From positions 62,001-126,000 of the forward strand of contig JALEFY010000029.1 of assembly GCA_022760435.1 (NCBI GenBank): a DNA stretch of 64,000 bases, in the 5' to 3' direction. This document shows, one piece after another, positions 53,517-64,000 of this stretch. How positions within the stretch are numbered: the stretch's first letter is position 1; each line of letters opens with the position of its first letter. The notes below the pieces were generated by a model. The model worked only from the letters and a program-made list of their open reading frames with translations, was not told the origin of the DNA and made no database searches. The translations under genes were made by a program, and so were the position numbers. This DNA comes from Neomegalonema sp. Its GTDB lineage: Bacteria > Pseudomonadota > Alphaproteobacteria > Rhodobacterales > Rhodobacteraceae.

Positions 53517-53540
53517 AGCGCCCGAGGCGACGCTTCAGGA
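53511..53540. terminator. Hairpin over the senC stop
   Basis: CCTGAAGCG (53512-53520) and CGCTTCAGG (53531-53539) form a perfect 9-bp stem that includes the senC TGA. No long T run follows, so efficiency is uncertain. Confidence 0.5.
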
Positions 53541-53541
53541 T

Positions 53542-53572
53542 GCTTTGAGGTCTGATCGCGAGACCTCAAAGC
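53542..53572. terminator. Hairpin over the rpiA stop
   Basis: GCTTTGAGGTCT (53542-53553) and AGACCTCAAAGC (53561-53572) form a perfect 12-bp stem with a 7-base loop. It contains the rpiA stop (53566-53568) and lies one base from the senC hairpin. It probably ends the convergent transcripts. Confidence 0.6.
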
Positions 53573-54300
53573 GCTGAGATTACATCGACCTCGCCCGCTT
53601 CGTTGGCGATGATCGCGCGCTCGGCCATACCGATGAACAACCCGTTATCGACCACACCCGGTACATTGTTGAGGGTCGCCGCCAAGGTCTTCGGATCATC
53701 GATCACCTTCATGTTGAGATCGACGATGAAATTACCCTCATCGGTGATGAAGGGAGCGTCATTCTTGAGCCGCAGCGCGGAGAGATCGTCCCCCTCCACC
53801 CCGTTGAACGCGATCCGCTCGATAATGGCGCGGGTGGTTTCCCAGGCGAAGGGTGTGATCTCGACCGGAAGCGCAAAGGCACCCAGGCGATCAACCCGCT
53901 TCGATGCATCGGCGATCACCACAAATCGGTCAGAGGCGTTGGCGACGATCTTCTCCTGAAGCAACGCCCCGCCGCCGCCCTTGATCAGATTGAGATGCGG
54001 GTCGATCTCATCAGCGCCATCCACCGTCAGGTCCAGCCAGCCAGCTTCGTCAAGAGTGGTGAGCGGGATCTTGTGCTTCTCGGCCAGGCGCCCGGTCGCG
54101 ACCGATGTCGGCACGCCCACGATCTTGACCCCTTCGGCAACCCGTTTGCCAAGCGCATTAACAAACCAGGCCGCTGTTGACCCGGTGCCGATGCCGACCT
54201 TCATGCCATGCTCGACGAGCTCAACCGCCTTGTAGGCCGCGGTCTTCTTCGCCAGATCAGCGCCATCGCCGTGATGCTTGGGGGAACTACTGTTCGGCAT
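53566..54300 (-). CDS. rpiA: Ribose-5-phosphate isomerase A
   Basis: Interconverts ribose-5-P and ribulose-5-P. The 244-residue product has KVGIGTGSTAAWFV, TVDGADEIDPHLNLIKGGGG (catalytic Asp/Glu region) and LLQEKIVANAS with the catalytic Lys/Glu. The start at 54300 follows GAGGAGAG. The ATG is 59 bases after the channel gene's stop. Confidence 0.97.
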   Translation of the reverse strand: MPNSSSPKHHGDGADLAKKTAAYKAVELVEHGMKVGIGTGSTAAWFVNALGKRVAEGVKIVGVPTSVATGRLAEKHKIPLTTLDEAGWLDLTVDGADEIDPHLNLIKGGGGALLQEKIVANASDRFVVIADASKRVDRLGAFALPVEITPFAWETTRAIIERIAFNGVEGDDLSALRLKNDAPFITDEGNFIVDLNMKVIDDPKTLAATLNNVPGVVDNGLFIGMAERAIIANEAGEVDVISAL

Positions 54301-54358
54301 CGGGTCTCTCCTCGCGTTGGCTGGTCGGCGCGCCGTCACCGCCGAACCAAAAGCGCCC

Positions 54359-55480
54359 TCAATCAGCGCCGAAATAGGACTTGCGCAGCCTCTCATAGGT
54401 GCCGTCCTCGAACAATTGCAGCAAGACCCGATTGACCGGCTCGCGCAGCGGTGAGCCTTGCGGGAAGGCGAAGCCGAGCATATCCGGGGCAAAGGTATCG
54501 CCTGCGATCATCAGGGCACCATCCGATTGATGCAGGACATAATATTTGGACACCGCCGCATCGCCGATGGTCGCATCGAGCTCGCCGCGCTCCACCGCCC
54601 GGACCGCGTCCATGAAATCCGGCGTCGGCCGGTAATTGATCCCCCGGCTTTCAGCAAATCGCTCCATCACCGTGCCCGCCGCGATGCCGACCCGCTTGCC
54701 CTCAAGATCGCGCCAGCCCTGAATATCGCTCTCGAGTTCGGCAACGGTGAGCGCCGTCGTGATCTTGGCAGTGATGGTCGAGATGAAAAACAAGCCGGCC
54801 ACGATCCAGAAGATCGCAAAGATCCGCCCGCCGATGCGTTCCGGGCGCTGATTCTCGAACCCGCCCATGGTCACGATGACAAAGGCCCACCAGAACGCAT
54901 CCCACACCCCTTCGGGATACCAGGGCCGAAAATACGGCTCTCCGCCGCGCTCGAGCCACCACATCACATGCGCCACGATCACCAGGATCAAAACCGCGGC
55001 ACCGATCCAGATCAGGATACCGGATTCGAGGATCAGCCCGATAAAGCTGAGCCCCGCCTCTTCAGCCGGGGTGATGATCGCCAGACCCGAGCTGTAGATC
55101 GGCTGCGAGAAATCCATCACCCGCTCACGCGCGGCGGTGATCGAGATATTCGCCGCCGCCACATCAACGCCGCCTTCCTGCACTTCGGCGAGCATATCGG
55201 CGAAGGTCGGGGCGAGGGTGAAGTCGCTTTGGCGCCCCAGCTCTTCCGCAATCGCGCGCCAAAGCTCGACGGAAAAGCCGCGCAGACTGCCATCGGGCTC
55301 GACCATGACAAAGGGGCGCCGCTCGATCGTGGCGACCCGAAACGGGCCGCCTTGCTCCGAGGCTGCGCTGGCTTGGCCCTGCTGCGCAGGCTCTTGAGCA
55401 CGAACGTCCGAAACGTTCGCGATCAGCACGCCAAGCGACAGCAACAGAACACAAAGGGTAAGAAACAATCGTTGAATCAT
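54359..55480 (-). CDS. Prokaryotic ionotropic-glutamate-receptor-like ligand-gated channel
   Basis: The 373-residue product has a signal peptide and then a bacterial SBP_3 amino-acid-binding lobe (FRVATIERRPFVMVEPDGSL to FSQPIYSSGLAIIT). This is interrupted by TM1 (ILIWIGAAVLILVIVAHVMWW), a pore loop (VWDAFWWAFVIVTMGGFENQ) and TM2 (IFAIFWIVAGLFFISTITAK). The second ligand lobe follows (WRDLEGKRVGIAAGTVMERF onward). This S1-TM-P-TM-S2 order is that of GluR0-type channels. The filter position reads TMGGFE instead of K-channel-like TVGYGD. Ligand and ion are unknown. Confidence 0.82.
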   Translation of the reverse strand: MIQRLFLTLCVLLLSLGVLIANVSDVRAQEPAQQGQASAASEQGGPFRVATIERRPFVMVEPDGSLRGFSVELWRAIAEELGRQSDFTLAPTFADMLAEVQEGGVDVAAANISITAARERVMDFSQPIYSSGLAIITPAEEAGLSFIGLILESGILIWIGAAVLILVIVAHVMWWLERGGEPYFRPWYPEGVWDAFWWAFVIVTMGGFENQRPERIGGRIFAIFWIVAGLFFISTITAKITTALTVAELESDIQGWRDLEGKRVGIAAGTVMERFAESRGINYRPTPDFMDAVRAVERGELDATIGDAAVSKYYVLHQSDGALMIAGDTFAPDMLGFAFPQGSPLREPVNRVLLQLFEDGTYERLRKSYFGAD

Positions 55481-55568
55481 AGCGGCACAATTTGCCGTGA
55501 CTTCACGCCGGAATGCAAGCACGCAGTGACTTGCCGCAAGATCGCATCCATCCAGGTGACGCAAACCG

Positions 55569-55979
55569 TCAATGTGCCTGGCTCTGATCGACCTCGTATT
55601 GCCCGCCCTCCAGCTCGCCGAACATGACATCCACCTCCGGATGCTCGACCGGCTCGCCCGATTCATCGGCCAAAAGATTCTGCTCGGACACGTAAGCGAC
55701 GTAGTAGCTGGTCTCGTTCTCGGCGAGGAGGTGATAGAAGGGCTGATCCTTACGCGGACGCACCTCGTCCGGGATCGCGTTCCACCATTCCTCGGTGTTC
55801 GCGAATTCGGGATCCACATCGAACACCACACCCCGGAACGGGTAGAAACGGTGCTTGACCACCTGTCCAATCCGGAATTTCGCTGTTGTCTGCACTACAA
55901 TCGCTCGCAGTTCTGTCGGCATTACCAAAGGGGTTATAGACGCATCGCGGCTCAGATCGAGATCGTTCTTTTCAGGCAC
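55569..55979 (-). CDS. hspQ: Heat-shock protein HspQ / hemimethylated-DNA-binding YccV-like
   Basis: The product is a small beta-barrel protein of the YccV family that modulates proteolysis or binds hemimethylated DNA. AKFRIGQVVKHRFYPFRGVVFDVDPEF, with EEWWNAIPDEVRPRKDQPFYHLL and YVAYVSEQNL, is the complete family core. GTG at 55979 is preceded by GGAAGGAAGGG and gives 136 residues. The ATG at 55922 (MPTELRAIVV) gives the usual ~117 residues but has no ribosome site; either may be the true start. Confidence 0.88.
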   Translation of the reverse strand: MPEKNDLDLSRDASITPLVMPTELRAIVVQTTAKFRIGQVVKHRFYPFRGVVFDVDPEFANTEEWWNAIPDEVRPRKDQPFYHLLAENETSYYVAYVSEQNLLADESGEPVEHPEVDVMFGELEGGQYEVDQSQAH

Positions 55980-56329
55980 TGCGCCGCCCTTCCTTCCTGA
56001 AGTCGGCGACATCGTCGCGCGACCGGTGGTGCCACCCGCCCGAACGTGATCGCATCGGGCGCCGTTCTGGAGGTCGCCTTGCTGATCGATCGAAACGAGT
56101 CGGCTTTCGAGATGACCGTAGGCAGGCGCCTGATGGGGGTCAATTCTTCAGGCCCGCTGATAACCGACAAAACCGATTTGTGCGGATGCATTGCCTCAAT
56201 CTGGGCAGAAGCGCGCCTCGCCGGGCTCATCAAGGTCATGATTTGTTGTTTGTTTGCAGCTAACAATGCTGGGACGCTGCGGCGCATCGGGGAATGCGCG
56301 CGCAAAAACTTCACCAACTGGGGCCGGAC
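55980..56329. other. Intergenic region with no clear gene
   Basis: The 350 bases between the divergent hspQ and lipoprotein genes should hold both promoters. A GTG frame (56046-56333) ends in an ATGA overlap with the downstream gene, but it lacks a ribosome site and any recognisable domain. An AT-richer patch near 56236-56262 (TTTGTTGTTTGTTTGC) may belong to the plus-strand promoter. Confidence 0.5.
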
Positions 56330-56929
56330 ATGAAACGACTGCTGCACAGCCTTCGCCCTGTTTTCGCGATCGCCCTGGTCGCCGGGCTGGCGGCATGTGC
56401 CGGTTCGACCCCGCCGCGGCAAGCGAATGACGCCTGCGCCATCTTTGAGGAGAAGCCGCGCTGGCTCACTGCCGCGCGCGATGCCGAGCGGCGCTGGAGC
56501 GCTTCGCCAGCCGTCATGATGGCCATCATCTATCGCGAATCCTCCTTTCGGCATGATGCCAAACCGCCCAAGGACACGGTCATGTTCGGGCTGATCCCCT
56601 GGGGCCGCGTCTCATCCGCCTATGGCTATGCACAAGCGCTGGATGGCACCTGGGCCTGGTACCAGCGCGAGACCGGCAATTCCTGGGCTGATCGCGATGA
56701 CTTCGATGATGCGATCGATTTCGTCGGCTGGTACATGGCCAAGACACGCCGCCTCAACGGTGTGTCGATGCTCAATGGCGAGCATCAATATCTCGCTTAT
56801 CATGAGGGCCATACCGGCTATCAGCGCCGAACCTATCAGAGCAAGGCATGGCTGCGCCGCGCCGCACGCGAGGTTGGCCAGCTTGCCGATCGCTACGCTG
56901 CCCAGATGCGCCGCTGCGGCTTGATGTAA
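56330..56929 (+). CDS. Lysozyme/SLT-like lipoprotein
   Basis: The 199-residue product has a signal peptide with lipobox LAACAG (Cys ~23). A transglycosylase-SLT-like fold follows: ASPAVMMAIIYRESSFRHDA with a Glu in the usual ES position, WGRVSSAYGYAQALDGTW (AYGYxQ pattern) and QYLAYHEGHTGY. This matches a family of outer-membrane lytic-transglycosylase-like lipoproteins in alphaproteobacteria. The start at 56330 follows GGGGCCGG. Activity not shown. Confidence 0.8.
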   Translation: MKRLLHSLRPVFAIALVAGLAACAGSTPPRQANDACAIFEEKPRWLTAARDAERRWSASPAVMMAIIYRESSFRHDAKPPKDTVMFGLIPWGRVSSAYGYAQALDGTWAWYQRETGNSWADRDDFDDAIDFVGWYMAKTRRLNGVSMLNGEHQYLAYHEGHTGYQRRTYQSKAWLRRAAREVGQLADRYAAQMRRCGLM

Positions 56930-56969
56930 GGCACGGCCCTTTCCTCGCCTCGCAAGGACATTGCACAAT

Positions 56970-57002
56970 AAAGCCCGCCTCTCACGAGACGGGCTTTTTT
57001 TG
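56970..57002 (+). terminator. Strong Rho-independent terminator
   Basis: AAGCCCG-c-CTC / GAG-a-CGGGCTT stem with TCAC loop and a following T7. It ends the lipoprotein transcript and is only 30 bases from the end of the convergent gene. Confidence 0.9.
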
Positions 57003-57032
57003 TCGGGCAGCGCGGGGTCAAGCAGCCAGAGA

Positions 57033-59261
57033 TCAGGCGCCGAAATGCTTCGAAGCGCGCGCCAGCAGCATGTAAGCGCGGCCCGTGCGCGTATCGGCCA
57101 GCTTCACCGCCAAGGTCGGTTCCTGACCAGCCGCAAACATCTTTTCCAGCACCCGCTCATAGCTGGCAATGAACCCGTCGACGATACCCTCGAAACCCTC
57201 GCGCTCCGACAGCAATTCCTCGGCATCTTCCAGCGCATGCGGATCGAGGATACCGCCAAGCTCCATGATGTTCGGCGCGTCGTTATTCTCGATATAGGTT
57301 TGCCAGAGCGATGACGGTGCGTGCATCGGCTCGAACTCATCCATGAACACGTCCACATCCGCCAGCGCGGAGAGCGCATCCTCGGCATGTTGCAGCATTG
57401 CGGCGGCATCGGGATCCGAAAGCACGGCGTAGATCGCCGCGAGGGTCTCCTTGTCATCCTCGCTATCGGGGAAATTGGCGGCCCTGATCAGCTTGTGCCA
57501 ATCGAGCCCACCTGCCGGCGGAGCAAAGGGAGCAGGCAGCGGCTCGGCCTTCGGCGGAGCTTTTGCGGCTGGCGCTACTACCGGTGTCTCGGGCTGAACG
57601 GCCTGCGGTGCCACTGGCTCTGCGACAGGTGCCTGCGCTACTGGCTCTTGCGCTACTGGCTCTTGCGGCGCCGCGTCCGCGACCTGGGCAAGAGCAGCAG
57701 CAGGAGCAGGAGCCTCTGCCTTGGCGGCCTTCTCACGCGCAATCGCATCGAGATCGAGCGGATCCTTGCGAGCCGGACGCAGGCGCTCCATCTGCTCGCT
57801 CAACGCATTCCTGGTCGGCTCGCTACGCGGTCCTTGCGGGGCTGGAGCCTCCTGTTGTTCCGTGCTCACTTCGCTTTGTGCCGACGCAGCTGGGCCCGCC
57901 TCGGCGACACCATTGGCGAGCGACGCCTCATTGGTTACCGGCTTCACGCTACGATGAACGGCACGCGGCATTTCTTCGGCCCGCGTCGGCGCGGCTTTGT
58001 CGCTGAGTTCCGATGCTGCGCCATTCACTTGCGCCTTGGTGTTCAAGGCATCGCTGGCGATATGCGCCGCCTCTCTCGATTGCAACACGCGCGCCTTCGC
58101 AGCGGTTTCACTCACGGTCTGTTGCACCGAGCTCTGAGCGGCCTTCACCACCGCGACCGTACGCGCCGCCGCCTGGGTAATCGCCGTCTGGCTTTTCTCC
58201 AGCGAGGACATCGTCTCAGAAATCGACTTTCTGAGCTTCTCGGTCTCATTCACGCTGGCACCGGCCATCTCGGCGGCCCGTGCGTCGAGCGCGCTCATCA
58301 GGTCTTGCAGCTTCGCCGCGGCGTCCTGAGCCGTTTCGATCACATTGACATTGGACGCATCCGCCGCAGTCGCGATCGCCGCTGCGGTGGCCGAGGCACG
58401 CTTGGTGTTCTCTTCCAGCGTCGACGCCAAACCGCTCATCGCGCTGACATCACTGCCGAGCAGCTTTTGGGTCCCCTCGGATTTGACGCGCACGGCGTCG
58501 AGCTCATCACGCAGCGCGCTCAAGCTCATCCGCACCGCATCAAGCTCGCCCCGGATCCCGGAAAAATCGGCCTCCGGCATTTGCTCAGGAATGCCAAGCC
58601 CAGCCAAGCGCTCCCCGTCCAGCTGCGCCTGCGCGAGCTTTTCGGCGACCCGTTCGAGCCGCGCGAGGCTGCCGCTATCGATCCCGCCGGGTGCGCTGCT
58701 TCTGCGCAATGCCCAGATGAAAACCGTCGGCCCGATGGCCGCCGCCCAGATCATCGACCAGGTCCAACCGTCCATACCGAGCAGGGCCTTGGCCATTTCA
58801 GGGCCACCCAGTGGGATGCGCAAATACCCGGCGAAGAATGCGAATACCGCCCCGATCCACAGGATCGTCAGGAAAATCGGGATCGCCTTGGAGGGCATCT
58901 CTGTCGCTTCGCTGCGCATTCTATGCTCGCTTTCCGCAAGGGCTGAGAGAGACACCGTCTCGGTCGCGGCCTCTGACTTTTCGCTCTTGCCCTTCCGATT
59001 GGCATCGGCCGATTTGGGAACTGCTGTCGTCACGACGGGCGGCTCGTCTGCCTCGACCTGAAAGTCGAAACTGTCCACGGCGGCCCCGAAACTGGGAAGA
59101 TTTTCCCCCGAGCCGCGCGGGCTGGGATAGCCATGCCCTGCCGATTTCACCGGCTTGACGGGTTCAGCGGCGCCGTTCACGGCACTCGCCTGCCCAGAAC
59201 TTGCCTCAGTCTTCATAGGCGCCTCGTCGAGCGGTTGCCGTGCTGCACTGCTGCTGCCCAT
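57033..59261 (-). CDS. Large two-TM coiled-coil/low-complexity protein, conserved C-terminal domain
   Basis: The 742-residue product has a disordered N-terminal ~120 residues and two membrane helices (about residues 130-150 and 165-185). A long Ala/Ser/Glu coiled-coil region follows (SLARLERVAEKLAQAQLDGE onward), then a Pro/Ala-rich linker with (E/A)PVAQ repeats. The globular C-terminal ~150 residues begin DWHKLIRAANFPDSEDDKE and end LADTRTGRAYMLLARASKHF. The C-terminal domain resembles uncharacterised alphaproteobacterial proteins. No enzyme motif; the build recalls polar scaffold proteins, without proof. The ATG at 59261 follows GAGGATGGG; TTG 59306 is less likely. Confidence 0.75.
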   Translation of the reverse strand: MGSSSAARQPLDEAPMKTEASSGQASAVNGAAEPVKPVKSAGHGYPSPRGSGENLPSFGAAVDSFDFQVEADEPPVVTTAVPKSADANRKGKSEKSEAATETVSLSALAESEHRMRSEATEMPSKAIPIFLTILWIGAVFAFFAGYLRIPLGGPEMAKALLGMDGWTWSMIWAAAIGPTVFIWALRRSSAPGGIDSGSLARLERVAEKLAQAQLDGERLAGLGIPEQMPEADFSGIRGELDAVRMSLSALRDELDAVRVKSEGTQKLLGSDVSAMSGLASTLEENTKRASATAAAIATAADASNVNVIETAQDAAAKLQDLMSALDARAAEMAGASVNETEKLRKSISETMSSLEKSQTAITQAAARTVAVVKAAQSSVQQTVSETAAKARVLQSREAAHIASDALNTKAQVNGAASELSDKAAPTRAEEMPRAVHRSVKPVTNEASLANGVAEAGPAASAQSEVSTEQQEAPAPQGPRSEPTRNALSEQMERLRPARKDPLDLDAIAREKAAKAEAPAPAAALAQVADAAPQEPVAQEPVAQAPVAEPVAPQAVQPETPVVAPAAKAPPKAEPLPAPFAPPAGGLDWHKLIRAANFPDSEDDKETLAAIYAVLSDPDAAAMLQHAEDALSALADVDVFMDEFEPMHAPSSLWQTYIENNDAPNIMELGGILDPHALEDAEELLSEREGFEGIVDGFIASYERVLEKMFAAGQEPTLAVKLADTRTGRAYMLLARASKHFGA
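57636..57665 (-). repeat. 15-bp tandem repeat in Pro/Ala linker
   Basis: Two exact 15-bp copies of CGCTACTGGCTCTTG lie at 57636-57650 and 57651-57665, with degenerate copies on both sides. They encode PVAQE-type repeats of the flexible linker. Confidence 0.85.
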
Positions 59262-59495
59262 CTGATTCCCATCCTCGCCATTTCTGAAGCCGCCATCGAA
59301 AACCAAGGTTCCGGCTTCAGATCGCCCTCGCTACAGGTGCGCCCCATCTTGGCACCCAATAGAAGATCGTTACCTATTCGTTCACAGCCCTTGGTAGTCC
59401 CAAGTCTCGTTGAACACAACCGGTAGACCAGTTCGCGCCATCACTCGGGGCAAATGCCCCTCGCCGGTGCAACACATCGCGTCCGGGCGAGACAC

Positions 59496-59518
59496 AACCT
59501 CGCGCTAGCGGCGAGGTT
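59496..59518 (-). terminator. Hairpin downstream of greA
   Basis: AACCTCGC (59496-59503) and GCGAGGTT (59511-59518) form a perfect 8-bp stem 16 bases beyond the greA stop. No T tract follows on the minus strand, so termination efficiency is doubtful. Confidence 0.4.
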
Positions 59519-59533
59519 GGTGTTCGCAGATGC

Positions 59534-60007
59534 TCAGACGAACTTGACGGCCACGATTTCGTAGGAGCGGCCACCGCCGGGCGTCATCACTTCCACAGTG
59601 TCGCCCTCCTCTTTGCCGATAAGCGCGCGCGCAAGTGGCGAATTGATGTTCAGCTTGCCCGCTTCGATATCGGCCTCGACCTCACCGACGATCTGGTAAG
59701 ACTTCTCTTCCTCGGTGTCTTCATCGACGAGCTCGACCGTGGCGCCAAATTTGATCTTGTCGCCGGAAATCCGCTTGGGGTCGATGACATCTGCGCGGCT
59801 GATGATGCCTTCGAGCTCCTGGATCCGTCCTTCGATAAAGCTCTGCTTTTCGCGTGCCGAATGATACTCGGCATTCTCGGACAGATCACCATGTTCGCGC
59901 GCCTCTGCAATGGCCTTGATCACGGCCGGGCGCTCCTCACTCTTGAGCTTTTTCAGCTCCGCCTGAAGCTTCGCATTGCCCGCGGCGGTCATTGGAATTT
60001 TTTCCAT
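59534..60007 (-). CDS. greA: Transcription elongation factor GreA
   Basis: Rescues backtracked RNA polymerase by stimulating transcript cleavage. The 157-residue product has the N-terminal coiled-coil with the acidic tip region ([20 protein letters not shown]) and a C-terminal FKBP-like domain with [14 protein letters not shown]. The start at 60007 (MEKIPMT) follows GAGGAGGAG. It lies 153 bases after carB on the same strand, a usual alphaproteobacterial carB-greA order. Confidence 0.97.
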   Translation of the reverse strand: MEKIPMTAAGNAKLQAELKKLKSEERPAVIKAIAEAREHGDLSENAEYHSAREKQSFIEGRIQELEGIISRADVIDPKRISGDKIKFGATVELVDEDTEEEKSYQIVGEVEADIEAGKLNINSPLARALIGKEEGDTVEVMTPGGGRSYEIVAVKFV

Positions 60008-60160
60008 TACTGCTCCTCCTCGCCTCTGAACGCAGCAACGCGCCACCCGGCGGACATCCGCCGGGCCAGCGCGCCAATCAGAACGTTCAAGGCGAACGTT
60101 ATTGAGCCATCCCCATCCATCGAGCAAGCCCTCAATCGACAGGTCAGGCAAGCGTTGAGT

Positions 60161-63415
<3,255 letters not shown>

Positions 63416-63839
63416 GAGGGGCCTTCTGATGGCGCCGCCCGGTATCGGTCCGGCACGAGGCGCAAGGGCCTCGGACGGCGCGTGGATACGGCGGTGATGG
63501 AACAGCAAATTGGCGTGCGTTATAGGGCTTTGACGCAGACGCGCAAGGCATCGACGCGCTCGATGCACTGCAAAATGACACAAGCAATCGGAGTTTGGCG
63601 TGGAAATGTCGGGCAGCAGCAGAGGGGGGCGGGAGCTGCTACCCGACATCAATGGGATCGTCGACAGAGCAAATCCGCCGCGTCCCGACCGATGCGCGCC
63701 TGGTTAGAGCGCCATCAGCTATCCCACCAACGAAGGGGCCAGCGTTTTCCGTCGCAAAAAAGATCTGGCGAGAGCGTTTTTTTTCGGAGAGCCTGCCGAC
63801 AAGCCTTTGACGCGATGGCGGAAGAGAAGATGGAACAGC
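63416..63839. other. Intergenic region upstream of carB
   Basis: These 424 bases between divergent genes include the carB leader and the promoter of the gene at 63840. Besides the large hairpin at 63606-63649 I see no RNA gene. A T8 run (63778-63785) on the plus strand has no strong stem before it. Confidence 0.5.
63606..63649. repeat. Long near-perfect inverted repeat upstream of carB
   Basis: Arms 63606-63620 and 63635-63649 pair 14 of 15 bases around a 14-base loop that is G-rich on the plus strand. No T tract follows on either strand, so it is not a standard terminator. It sits about 190 bases from both divergent start codons. It could be an operator, a leader-RNA element of carB, or a transcription block. 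Confidence 0.75.
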
Positions 63840-64000
63840 ATGCCCGACATTGATCGTGACATTGAAGCCCGCATCCGCTTCGAGCCAGCGCGCGAGATGG
63901 TGGAGATCGACTTCTCTCACCTGACCTTTGAGGGGCAGGCCGATGTCAATCCGTTTTTCGATCATCTCGATTGGCGTCTGGGGCAATTGAGCGGGCGGGT
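63840..64000 (+). CDS. Conserved hypothetical protein, N-terminus only
   Basis: The first 53 codons before the window ends. The translation begins MPDIDRDIEARIRFEPAREM, followed by VEIDFSHLTF, DVNPFFDHLDWRL. It is soluble, with a beta-strand-rich start and no signal peptide. It resembles uncharacterised alphaproteobacterial proteins with an EVDFSxxTF pattern, from memory only. The purine-rich GAAGATGGAACAGC precedes the ATG. Divergent from carB. Confidence 0.6.
   Translation, partial: MPDIDRDIEARIRFEPAREMVEIDFSHLTFEGQADVNPFFDHLDWRLGQLSGR

Noticed and set aside
56046-56333. A 95-codon GTG frame ending in an ATGA overlap with the lipoprotein gene
   Set aside because: No Shine-Dalgarno, no domain, unusual composition; the overlap alone is weak evidence.

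Overview
The window is chromosomal, GC-rich (roughly 60-65 %) and densely coded, with most neighbouring genes on the same strand overlapping by ATGA or TTGA. Gene content points to an alphaproteobacterium with a CtrA/DivL-type cell-cycle system and a facultative respiratory lifestyle (Rhodobacterales or Caulobacterales/Hyphomonadaceae-like). The evidence is fixGHI behind a perfect Fnr/FixK box, regB divergent from senC, a DivL-like Tyr-for-His kinase, DUF1491, an amgK-murU pair, carB-greA, and a type II fatty-acid locus of fabA-fabB-fabI. No IS element, prophage, integrase or CRISPR array was seen. The species assignment is inference.

Layout. 1-2.3 kb (minus): start of ccoI/fixI, then fixH and fixG, with the Fnr/FixK box upstream. 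2.4-8.1 kb: TerB-like protein, DUF2314 protein, TPR lipoprotein, NlpC/P60 peptidase, MltB-type lytic transglycosylase and a divergent Tag-like glycosylase. 8.1-12.1 kb (minus): purE-purK-era-DUF1491-recO and a DUF465 protein. 12.2-19.6 kb (plus): DUF2390, S49 peptidase, a small zinc-ribbon membrane protein, a Ca/Na antiporter, SDR-folB, and uvrC-pgsA-moaD-moaE. 19.7-26.2 kb (minus): a two-gene unit encoding a BON/OmpA protein and a 1430-residue membrane-anchored coiled-coil protein that ends in four helix-hairpin-helix modules. This is the most unusual locus of the window. 26.4-26.7 kb: divergent tRNA-Gln(UUG) and tRNA-Pro(CGG). 26.7-31 kb: valine-degradation genes mmsA-ech-mmsB with a divergent LysR regulator. 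31-35.2 kb: coaBC-dut-moeB, a 2-hydroxyacid dehydrogenase and an SH3 protein.

35.3-40.3 kb: fabA-fabB-fabI, an M50 protease, a small PAAR-like exported protein, a GNAT enzyme and trxA. 40.5-52.8 kb (minus): regB, then divL-tsaE-amgK-murU-addB-addA with stop/start overlaps or gaps of a few bases between divL and addA. 52.9-55.5 kb: senC, rpiA and a prokaryotic glutamate-receptor-like ligand-gated channel. 55.6-64 kb: hspQ, a lipoprotein transglycosylase-like protein, a large two-TM polar/coiled-coil protein, greA, carB and the start of an unidentified gene.

How it fits together: several blocks serve envelope upkeep (lytic transglycosylases, NlpC/P60, MurNAc recycling by AmgK-MurU, fatty-acid synthesis, OmpA). 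Others serve DNA repair (RecO, UvrC, AddAB, Tag-like), redox and low-oxygen respiration (FixGHI, RegB, SenC) and cofactor synthesis (CoaBC, FolB, MoaDE, MoeB). The best candidates for something not well described are the OmpA/HhH-coiled-coil pair, the ionotropic-receptor-like channel with a non-canonical pore loop, the retained regB/senC divergence without regA, and a long hairpin upstream of carB.
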